64,000 bases of DNA. Source: Bacteroides sp. (GTDB lineage Bacteria > Bacteroidota > Bacteroidia > Bacteroidales > Muribaculaceae). A program made the position numbers and the translations under genes. Location: the NCBI GenBank assembly GCA_014801735.1, contig JAAVDO010000004.1, positions 26,348-90,347 of the forward strand, given 5' to 3'. A model generated the notes under the pieces. The model did no database searches and had not been told where the DNA came from. It saw only the letters and a list, made by a program, of their open reading frames with translations. This document shows, piece by piece, positions 18,270 through 25,815 of this stretch (within the stretch, counting starts at the first letter, position 1; every line of letters begins with the position of its first letter).

Positions 18270-19685
18270 TTAATCTTCGGCGCTGAACATCGGATCCCAG
18301 GCGGGCAGCAGTACCGGTTTCTTCGACAGTGTCTTCTTGGCTTTATCTGTAAGATATTTACGGTCTACTACCAGGCGGAACATATATTCGTTGAACCATG
18401 GATCGGTCATGATCAGGTGGCCGCCGTTGGCGCCGTTGCCCCAGCTGTTCTCTACGAGCCATTTGTCAGGCTGACCGTTCTTGTCGATGTTTACGCCGAC
18501 CAGTGTCATGGCGTGGCTCGATGCACTTGCGCCTGTCTGTATGCGCTGTGCCTTGTCCATGCCGAAGGTGGTGCCCAGAAGCGAGTCATAGTCGAAAGCC
18601 TCCGGATCGAGCAGTCCGAGCTCTCTGTCAAGGAATTTGCCGACGTCACAGCTGAAATACATGGCTGTTGAGTCTTTGAGCGATGCGATAGCCATCTCCT
18701 TGATCTCTTCGATGGGCAGGTTGATGTAGGTCCAGTTCTGACCGTCGTAGGTGTGGCGGTCCATGTCGATCTCATACATCTCGTAGTATGGACGAGAGGG
18801 ATCGTTCATCAGCATCACGTAGCCACCTTCCAGGTCGTTGCCGGCAAATGTGCGGTAGAATTCCTGCGGGGTATAGGTGCGGGTGTCTATGGCATTGCCC
18901 TTGGCGTCGCGGCGTGTCCATTCGAATTCTGTCGGGGGTTCACCCAGATTCAGGGCAAGCATCCTGTAAACTTCGCCGAGCATGGCTATCTTGCGCTGTT
19001 CTACGGCATCCTTCGATGCGCCGTCGGCAATCATCTTGCGGAGTTCCAGAGCGTCTTCTTTCAGTTTCAGGCTAATCAGGCGGCGCATTGTGGCTGTGCC
19101 GTTGCTACTGGCTGTTTCGGGCATGACCTCGCTGGGCACAACACCGTATTTCGTGATGATGTTGGCTACGCCGGTATATGTACCGCCGTCGCTCAGCGGG
19201 TGCTGTATCAGCCACTCGTTCTTGCGCGAGTCAAGTGGCTCGTTGGCATTGTCGATGATCGACTGCAGGAAAAGGTTCGATTTCTCAAGCTGATCGTAGA
19301 AGAAGTTGTAGTTCTGCGACAGGATTAGTTCCGGCAGGTTGTGCTGTGCCATCATCTGGGCGCGGAGCACGTTCAGGCCCGTGAAAAGCCAGCAGCGGCC
19401 CGACGACTTCTGATTGGTGATACCCTTCTGAGGTACACGGTAGGTGAAGTGCATGTCGGGAGTGGAGCGACGGTTGCGGGTGTTTATTGCCAGCTTGTCG
19501 ATCGAATTGTTAGAGATGGCGTTGTGGATCGCGCGGTCGGCAGGAGTGTCAGCATAGGCTGCCGAGATCGTTTTCAGATCTTCGGTACTGATGCCGCCCT
19601 TGGGGTCGATCCCTGAGGCCTGGATTGCGCTGCCGCTCATTCCGAGGGAGAGAATCATCATCAGTGTCTTGGTTCTGATTGTCAT
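18270..19685 (-). CDS. C1 family peptidase (bleomycin hydrolase/aminopeptidase C type)
   Basis: This papain-fold cysteine peptidase has all three active-site blocks: QKSSGRCWLF with Cys98, SSHAMTLVGV with His391 and VENSWG with Asn413. The 471 aa size fits the PepC/bleomycin hydrolase group. Unlike cytosolic PepC, it has an N-terminal signal peptide (MTIRTKTLMMILSLGMSGSA), as is common in Bacteroidetes, so it probably trims peptides in the periplasm. It begins 33 nt after the acyl-CoA synthetase gene and may be co-transcribed with it. Confidence 0.88.
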   Translation of the reverse strand: MTIRTKTLMMILSLGMSGSAIQASGIDPKGGISTEDLKTISAAYADTPADRAIHNAISNNSIDKLAINTRNRRSTPDMHFTYRVPQKGITNQKSSGRCWLFTGLNVLRAQMMAQHNLPELILSQNYNFFYDQLEKSNLFLQSIIDNANEPLDSRKNEWLIQHPLSDGGTYTGVANIITKYGVVPSEVMPETASSNGTATMRRLISLKLKEDALELRKMIADGASKDAVEQRKIAMLGEVYRMLALNLGEPPTEFEWTRRDAKGNAIDTRTYTPQEFYRTFAGNDLEGGYVMLMNDPSRPYYEMYEIDMDRHTYDGQNWTYINLPIEEIKEMAIASLKDSTAMYFSCDVGKFLDRELGLLDPEAFDYDSLLGTTFGMDKAQRIQTGASASSHAMTLVGVNIDKNGQPDKWLVENSWGNGANGGHLIMTDPWFNEYMFRLVVDRKYLTDKAKKTLSKKPVLLPAWDPMFSAED

Positions 19686-19718
19686 GGTTATTGTTGATTG
19701 ATAGGTTCTTATGATCGG

Positions 19719-21416
19719 TTACGAATATAGATAGCGTTTTATTGATTTCTTGGGCGTCTTCTCAAACTCATTGGCCATCAATTGAATATGGCTTATTTGC
19801 TCGAATGGAGCAACCATCTTGTTGACATCGGCCCTTATCTTCTCCATTATCTCAGGCAGGTCGGTCGACAGCAGTTTGTCACGGTCCATCGCTTCGAAAT
19901 CAGGATATACAAGGGCTACGAGCTTATGACCGCGCTCCACGACGAGGCTTTCGGCTATATAGGGCATGTTGTTTAGCTTCGACTCTATGCCCTCGGGATA
20001 TATGTTCTGGCCCGACGGTCCGAGAATCATTGTCTTATAGCGTCCACGGATAAATATTGTCCCGTCGGGAGCTATGCAGCCCATATCGCCGGTGTGCAGC
20101 CAGCCCTCCTCGTCAATAGTCTGGGCTGTCGCTTCGGGATTCTTGTAATAGCCTTTCATCACGTTTTCGCCTTTCACGCATATCTCTCCCATCGGTAGCT
20201 CCATATTGCCTATCGTGATTGTGCGTGCGGTCATTCCTTCCACATTCTTGATGCACGATTGCATGATGCCGGGCAAGGTTCTGCCGCATGAAGTAGGCAC
20301 GAATTTATCCCAGTAGGTGTAACTTATCAGTGGGCCGCACTCCGTCATTCCATACCCTACGGTAAAGCGGAATCCTATCTTCCTGAGAAAACTCTCGACT
20401 TCGGGGTTAAGCGCGGCTCCGCCTATTATCACCTGACTGAATTCTCCACCGAAAGCCTCGGTCAGTGTGTTGCGGATACGGTTGTATATACGGCGGTTCA
20501 GTATCGGTATCGAGAGCAAGCGTCTGATTGCCGGACGGCTTATCTGAGGCAGAATCTGTTTGCGGTAGATCTTTTCGAGTATCAGCGGCACGCATACTAT
20601 CAGGTTTGGTTTCACCTGTGCCAGAGCCTTAAGAAGCAGTTTGGGAGTGGGCAGTTTCTCGAACACGGTGATATGTGAGCCTGTGGCAAGCGGTGTGAGC
20701 ATGTCGAAAGCACAGCCGTAGGCATGGGCAAGCGGCAGGAAGGCCAGGCAGCGCGAGGTGCGGAAATGTAGTTGCGATCTGATGCCGAACACAACGTTGC
20801 CGCAGAGATTGTTGAATGTCAGCATCACACCCTTCGAGAATCCGGTTGTGCCCGATGTATAATTGATTTCAGCTACAGTGTCAGGGTCGATGGCAGGATA
20901 CTTCACATAAGCCGAATTAAATCCATTGGGGTAGCGTTTGTCAAACAGATCGGGGAGCTTGGCCAGTTTGCGCTTCACGAGGTTGGAATTTGTCGGGTGC
21001 TCCTCAAGCAGGTTGGAGCCGTCGAGCGATATCACGGCCTTTACGCTGTGTAGTCCTTCAAACTCAAAATTTTCGTATATGGCCTTGTCGATAAACAGCA
21101 TCCGCGCCTCCGAGTGGTTGATGATATGCTGCGCGTCCGACGGATTGAAGTCCTGAAGGATCGGCACAATTATGGCCCCGTAGGTTATGGTGGCCATGTA
21201 GACCGTGATCCACGATCCCGACGACTTGCCCATCAGGCCGATCTTATCGCCCGGTTTCACTCCGGTTTCACTGAACAGAATGTGATAGCGGGCTATCTTG
21301 CGGGCGAGATCACCGTATGTGAGCGATTTGCCGCCAAAAAAATCGCTGATGGCGGGTAGTTCCCAATTGTCGCGGAAACTTGATTCGTATATCTTGAGGA
21401 GGTTTTCGTTCATCAT
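19719..21416 (-). CDS. AMP-binding acyl-CoA synthetase (long-chain fatty acid-CoA ligase type)
   Basis: The 565 aa protein is an ANL-superfamily adenylating enzyme: P-loop-like YTSGTTGFSKGVML near residue 190, VGYGMTECGP (A5 region), WLHTGDMG with the Asp binding ribose, and a C-terminal EKTPKKSIKRYLY carrying the catalytic Lys. Such enzymes activate fatty acids with ATP and CoA. A TATCTTTG -7-like box at 21457-21464 (minus strand) may drive it. The substrate chain length is inferred from family resemblance only. Confidence 0.85.
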   Translation of the reverse strand: MMNENLLKIYESSFRDNWELPAISDFFGGKSLTYGDLARKIARYHILFSETGVKPGDKIGLMGKSSGSWITVYMATITYGAIIVPILQDFNPSDAQHIINHSEARMLFIDKAIYENFEFEGLHSVKAVISLDGSNLLEEHPTNSNLVKRKLAKLPDLFDKRYPNGFNSAYVKYPAIDPDTVAEINYTSGTTGFSKGVMLTFNNLCGNVVFGIRSQLHFRTSRCLAFLPLAHAYGCAFDMLTPLATGSHITVFEKLPTPKLLLKALAQVKPNLIVCVPLILEKIYRKQILPQISRPAIRRLLSIPILNRRIYNRIRNTLTEAFGGEFSQVIIGGAALNPEVESFLRKIGFRFTVGYGMTECGPLISYTYWDKFVPTSCGRTLPGIMQSCIKNVEGMTARTITIGNMELPMGEICVKGENVMKGYYKNPEATAQTIDEEGWLHTGDMGCIAPDGTIFIRGRYKTMILGPSGQNIYPEGIESKLNNMPYIAESLVVERGHKLVALVYPDFEAMDRDKLLSTDLPEIMEKIRADVNKMVAPFEQISHIQLMANEFEKTPKKSIKRYLYS

Positions 21417-21569
21417 TTCGGTTGAATCTGAATAAACGGTGATTTCGCACCGTCGGCAAAGATAATTAATATTTCTTTAAAACTGACGGTTCATGCGCTA
21501 TGAATGTTGAAGAATGTTAGTTCGCGGTCAGTTTCTGAATATGCAACGGCAGGATCTTGACAAAAGTTC

Positions 21570-21607
21570 GCATCCGGCCTGCTGCATGGTTGCGGCGGGT
21601 CGGATGC
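21570..21607 (-). terminator. Probable terminator hairpin after metY
   Basis: GCATCCG (21570-21576) pairs with CGGATGC (21601-21607), with further imperfect pairing inside. It lies just after the metY stop. The U-run is weak. The rest of 21417-21635 holds no gene that I can support. Confidence 0.45.
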
Positions 21608-21635
21608 GGTGAGTTGACTGTTACAGTTACTCTGG

Positions 21636-22907
21636 TCAGGCTTTATCCATCGCCTGGCTCAGATCTTCGATCAGGTCGTCTACGTGCTCTGTGCCGATCG
21701 AGAGGCGGATAGTGCCGGGATATATGTGCTGCTCTATCTTCTCTTCTTCTGTTAGCTGACTGTGGGTTGTCGATCCGGGGTGAATCACGAGACTCTTCAC
21801 ATCGGCTACGTTGGCCAGCAGCGAGAAAATTTTCAGGTTGTCGATGAAACGGTGGGCTGCCTCCTCGCCTCCTTCTATCTCGAAGGTGAATATCGATCCT
21901 GCGCCGTTGGGATATAGTCTTTTGTAAAGCTCATGGTCGGGATGGCTTTCGAGCGAAGGATGGTTCACCACCTTCACCTTAGGCTGTTCCGACAGCCATT
22001 TGGCTATCTTGACGGCATTGGCCACGTGTCGCTCTACTCTGAGCGACAGTGTCTCTACGCCCTGAAGTATGATCCAGGCGTTGAAGGGGCTTATTGCTGC
22101 GCCGGTGTCGCGCAGTATCACGGCGCGTATTCTTGTTACAAACGCGGCCGGACCGGCGATGTCGGCAAACACGGCTCCGTGATAGCTCGGATCGGGTTTC
22201 GCCAGAGTGGGGAACTTGTCGTTTGCTTTCCAATCAAACTTTCCGCTGTCGACTATGATGCCGCCGAGCGATGACCCGTGGCCGCCCAGGAATTTCGTTG
22301 CCGAGTGGACAACTATATCCGCGCCATGCTCTATCGGGCGTATCAGATAGGGTGTGCCGAATGTATTGTCGATTATCAGGGGTAGTCCGTGGCTGTGGGC
22401 TATTTCGGCTATGGCCTCGATGTCGGTCACCTGACTGTTGGGATTACCGAGGGTTTCTACATATATGGCCTTGGTATTGGGTTGTATGGCCTTCTCGAAG
22501 TTCTCAAGGTTCTCGGGATCGACGAATGTGGTCGTAACGCCGAAGGTCGGCAATGTATTGGCCAGGAGGTTGTAGGTACCGCCATAGATATTGTTGGCTG
22601 CTACGATGTGGTCGCCCTGGGTGGCTATGTTTATGATGCTGTATGTAACAGCTGCCGCTCCCGAGGCCAGTGCGAGCGCTGCAACACCGCCTTCAAGGGC
22701 TGCTACGCGCTGTTCAAGTACATCCTGAGTCGGATTGGTCAGACGGCCGTATATGTTGCCAGGATCCTTCAGTGCAAACCTGTCGGAAGCATGGGCTGAA
22801 TTACGGAAAACATAGGAGGTTGTCTGGTAGATAGGGACAGCTCGGGCATCGGTTGTCGGATCTGCATTTTCCTGACCTACATGGAGTTGGAGTGTTTCGA
22901 ATCGCAT
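21636..22907 (-). CDS. metY: O-acetylhomoserine sulfhydrylase/aminocarboxypropyltransferase
   Basis: This PLP enzyme makes homocysteine from O-acetylhomoserine and sulfide (direct sulfhydrylation). The 423 aa protein has family length, the start [19 protein letters not shown], the Tyr/Arg phosphate-binding YGRLTNPTQ, and the PLP-binding lysine in [10 protein letters not shown] near residue 205. I chose ATG 22907; an open extension to 23066 would cross the promoter and the divergent regulator's promoter. It is divergent from an Lrp/AsnC gene that may control it. Together with metH and metK in this window it forms much of the methionine/SAM route. Confidence 0.92.
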   Translation of the reverse strand: MRFETLQLHVGQENADPTTDARAVPIYQTTSYVFRNSAHASDRFALKDPGNIYGRLTNPTQDVLEQRVAALEGGVAALALASGAAAVTYSIINIATQGDHIVAANNIYGGTYNLLANTLPTFGVTTTFVDPENLENFEKAIQPNTKAIYVETLGNPNSQVTDIEAIAEIAHSHGLPLIIDNTFGTPYLIRPIEHGADIVVHSATKFLGGHGSSLGGIIVDSGKFDWKANDKFPTLAKPDPSYHGAVFADIAGPAAFVTRIRAVILRDTGAAISPFNAWIILQGVETLSLRVERHVANAVKIAKWLSEQPKVKVVNHPSLESHPDHELYKRLYPNGAGSIFTFEIEGGEEAAHRFIDNLKIFSLLANVADVKSLVIHPGSTTHSQLTEEEKIEQHIYPGTIRLSIGTEHVDDLIEDLSQAMDKA

Positions 22908-22952
22908 GGGAATATGGGTTTGGTTTTGTTGATGTATAGGTTTGTTGTACTG

Positions 22953-23020
22953 CAAAGTTAGATAATCTTGGAGGTATTTACCAATCATTATGAAAATATC
23001 AGATAAACTTTCTAAATTTG
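22953..23020. promoter_or_regulatory. Divergent promoter region metY / Lrp-family regulator
   Basis: Leftward: TAACTTTG -7 box (22953-22960, minus) with TTGG 20 bp upstream (22981-22984). Rightward: TAAATTTG -7 box (23013-23020). The 190-bp gap (22908-23097) is AT-rich and holds no gene. The close spacing of the two start points makes it a natural site for autoregulation by the Lrp-type protein. Confidence 0.5.
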
Positions 23021-23097
23021 CATAGTGTTGTGGTGTTTTCATCCAACATCCATCCCCTTTTCCCACTCCATTCAGATAAAAAATCTTTTCATCCTAA

Positions 23098-23574
23098 ATG
23101 ATAACCGATTCGCTTGATTCTACGGATATTGCGATACTCCGAGAACTTCAGTCCGACTCCCGCCTGACCACCAAAGAGCTGGCCGGTAAGGTTCACCTGA
23201 GTCCCACACCTGTCTATGAGCGGGTGCGTCGCCTTGAGCAGCAGGGTTTTATACGCCGCTATGTGGCTCTGCTCGACGCCGAGAAGCTTGGCCTGGGTTT
23301 CGAGGTGTTCTGCATGGTCAAGCTGGCTTCTATCAATCGTGCTATGGGCGAGGCTTTTGCATCGCGGATGCTTGCAATTCCGCATGTCACGGAATGTTAC
23401 AACGTCAGCGGCTCATTCGATTATCTGCTGAAGGTCTATGCCGCCGATATGGGATGTTACAGAGACTTTGTGTTGAACGAATTAGGTGCTCTCGAGAATA
23501 TAGCATCTATCGAGAGCACCTTTGTGATGGCGCGCCTGAAGCACGACCACTCCGTTCCGCTGCCTATTCGATGA
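23098..23574 (+). CDS. Lrp/AsnC family transcriptional regulator
   Basis: The 158 aa protein has the N-terminal AsnC helix-turn-helix (LDSTDIAILRELQSDSRLTTKELAGKVHLSPTPVYERVRRLEQQGFI, residues 5-52) and the C-terminal RAM domain (CYNVSGSFDYLLKVYAADM). These dimeric regulators sense amino acids. Being divergent from metY suggests control by methionine or a related amino acid, which is inference. Its last 11 nt overlap the convergent GH20 gene, with no terminator between. Confidence 0.92.
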   Translation: MITDSLDSTDIAILRELQSDSRLTTKELAGKVHLSPTPVYERVRRLEQQGFIRRYVALLDAEKLGLGFEVFCMVKLASINRAMGEAFASRMLAIPHVTECYNVSGSFDYLLKVYAADMGCYRDFVLNELGALENIASIESTFVMARLKHDHSVPLPIR

Positions 23575-25621
23575 TTATTTCATCGATAAATATCACTCCT
23601 TTCTGAGCGTAAGCCTGATAACGCACGTATCGGGCATTGGTCTCGCCTGTCCAGCCGTAGTTGCGGAACAACACTCCCTCGTCGGGCTTCTGCGGGGTGT
23701 CGATGGTGCGGAGCGGCGTGAATTCCTTGCCGTCGGCCGAAACCGAGATAACTACCTTGGATGGAAACCACACGTCCGGTCCGATTATCTGCATGAAATC
23801 GGCTCCGACACTCCTTATCGTTTCGTTCTTTTCAAGATCTATTATCACGTCTATGCGTTCGTCTGTATTGCTCACGAAACCCTGCCAGCGTTGGTCGTTA
23901 TAGTTCCATCCGCCTCTTATTCCGTCGGTCAGTGTGGCTGAGCCTGCGGCGGGATAGTTGCCCCACCAGTCGATCACATATTCCACCTTCTTGCCCTTGC
24001 CGAGATGATCTTTCTCGGCCAAAGCCTCGCTGCGGTTGCCTATCTCTTTGTCGAGATCAAACACATTGTAACCTTTGCTTCTCAGCCACTCGCTCATCGA
24101 CTTGGCACGTCGGCGGAAATCCGTATAGTCGCCGCGTAGTTCCTGCGGAGTCCATGCTACTTCGGCCAGTGCCGTCATGCGTGGATAAAGCATGTATTCC
24201 GCATGTTCGGGTGTCGGAATGTACTCGGTGAACAGAGTCGCCTCAAGACCGGCTATGTTGGCGGCAACCGAATCGGCCAGCGTTGAGGGAGCCGGGTCGA
24301 AACTGTATACCAGCTCAAGGGGCAGATATCCTCCTATGGCCTCAGGCTGTGAGGCGGGTGCGTCCTGATAGCCGTCGAAGTAACAATATCGGCCCGGAGC
24401 CATCACAGCCTTATGACCGGCGGTGGCGGCTCTCACTCCGCCATCAATACCGCGCCATGACACAACTGCCGCGTTCGGTGCCAGTCCGCCTTCCATAATC
24501 TCGTCCCAGCCTATCAGCTTTCTGCCTTTCGAATTGAGGTACTGTTCTATTCTGTGAACGAGATAACTCTGAAGCTGATCTACGTTGTCAAGACCCTCTT
24601 CCTTCATGCGCTTGGCACAGAGTTCGCAGGTATGCCAGTGTGTCTTGGGAGCTTCATCACCTCCTATGTTGATGTATTCCGAAGGGAAAAGATCGGTCAC
24701 TTCGTCGAGCACGTTCTGCAGGAATTCGAAAGTTTTCTCATTGCCGGGGCAGTAGTCGAATTCTCCTGCCGGATTGTGAGTGCACGACAGTTCCGGATAG
24801 GCCGATGTCACCTCTTCCGAGTGCGACGGCATTTCGATCTCCGGTATCACATTGATGTGCCGTTCTGCAGCATAGGCGAGTATCTCGCGTATATCATCTT
24901 TGGTATAGTAGCCTCCCTTGGCCTCGGGATCAGCGCTTTCTGCATACTTCTTTCCTTCGGCTACCCAGTCTTTCCATGACGTGCCTTTGCGCCAGGCGGC
25001 ATATTCGGTGAGCCGCGGATAGCTGTCTATCTCCAGTCGCCAGCCGGCACCGTCGGTCAGATGGAAATGAAAAGTGTTGAGTTTAAGCCTTGCCATCACG
25101 TCGAGTTGCTTCTTGATGAATTCTTTGTCGAAGAAATTACGACTAACGTCGATCATCATGCCTCTGTAGCCGAAACGTGGATTGTCGGTAATCTCAACCT
25201 GTGGCAGTGCAGTGTCTCCGTTGGCATCAAGTAGCTGCAGCAGGCTCTGAAGACCGTAGAAGAGTCCGGCCTCACCGGTTGCCTCGATCAGGCATCCTGC
25301 GTCAGGGTCTGAGGTGAGGCGGTAGCCCTCGGGCGATCCTATTCCTTCCACATTCTCGCTCAGTTTGAAGGTCACTGCTGGGGTTGCACTCTGTGTCACC
25401 ATCCAGCTTGGTCTCACTTGATTCATATACGCACTCAACCTACCGGTCGTAGCTGTATCGGCCTCGATTTTTATTGTTGGATTGGCAGCGATCGTTATGG
25501 TCTCCTGCGATTTAAGCGATAGTTCTGAGGGGCGCGGTATAATGTCGGTTTTCACTTCGGCCCGCGTGGCTATTGCCAGCCCGGTAGCCGCGAGCAGTGC
25601 AAATATTGTCGTCTTTGTCAT
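23564..25621 (-). CDS. GH20 beta-N-acetylhexosaminidase
   Basis: The 685 aa secreted enzyme removes terminal beta-GlcNAc/GalNAc. It has a signal peptide (MTKTTIFALLAATGLAIATRA), a GH20b domain, the GH20 catalytic barrel with FGYRGMMIDVSRNFF, HFHLTDGAGWRLEIDSYP and the catalytic Asp-Glu in INIGGDEAPKTHW (about residue 325), then a C-terminal ~130-residue beta-sandwich (GWNYNDQRWQGF...) that resembles a discoidin/F5-8C carbohydrate-binding module. Length and order match Bacteroidetes mucin/host-glycan hexosaminidases. Periplasmic or surface location is inferred from the signal peptide. Confidence 0.93.
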   Translation of the reverse strand: MTKTTIFALLAATGLAIATRAEVKTDIIPRPSELSLKSQETITIAANPTIKIEADTATTGRLSAYMNQVRPSWMVTQSATPAVTFKLSENVEGIGSPEGYRLTSDPDAGCLIEATGEAGLFYGLQSLLQLLDANGDTALPQVEITDNPRFGYRGMMIDVSRNFFDKEFIKKQLDVMARLKLNTFHFHLTDGAGWRLEIDSYPRLTEYAAWRKGTSWKDWVAEGKKYAESADPEAKGGYYTKDDIREILAYAAERHINVIPEIEMPSHSEEVTSAYPELSCTHNPAGEFDYCPGNEKTFEFLQNVLDEVTDLFPSEYINIGGDEAPKTHWHTCELCAKRMKEEGLDNVDQLQSYLVHRIEQYLNSKGRKLIGWDEIMEGGLAPNAAVVSWRGIDGGVRAATAGHKAVMAPGRYCYFDGYQDAPASQPEAIGGYLPLELVYSFDPAPSTLADSVAANIAGLEATLFTEYIPTPEHAEYMLYPRMTALAEVAWTPQELRGDYTDFRRRAKSMSEWLRSKGYNVFDLDKEIGNRSEALAEKDHLGKGKKVEYVIDWWGNYPAAGSATLTDGIRGGWNYNDQRWQGFVSNTDERIDVIIDLEKNETIRSVGADFMQIIGPDVWFPSKVVISVSADGKEFTPLRTIDTPQKPDEGVLFRNYGWTGETNARYVRYQAYAQKGVIFIDEIIIE

Positions 25622-25726
25622 GGTACAATTGATTTATCTGTTGGTCATCAACTACAAAGATGCCATTTTTTCCTCGAAAAAACACTATCTTCCTCACAAA
25701 AAGTAGATAATAGCTAGATAGTTTAC

Positions 25727-25763
25727 GGGCTGCAGTGGTTGACTCACGTCACTACTGCAGCCC
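25727..25763 (-). terminator. Hairpin after the outer-membrane barrel gene
   Basis: Arms 25727-25739 and 25751-25763 pair over 13 bp with one wobble. It follows the stop at 25816 on the minus strand. No strong U-run is present. Confidence 0.5.
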
Positions 25764-25815
25764 GATTTCAAACGACTAATACAGGATTATTAGATGTTTG
25801 ATAAAGGCAATGGGA

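Noticed and set aside
22908..23066. N-terminal extension of metY
   Set aside because: It crosses the divergent promoter boxes, and [12 protein letters not shown] is the normal family start.
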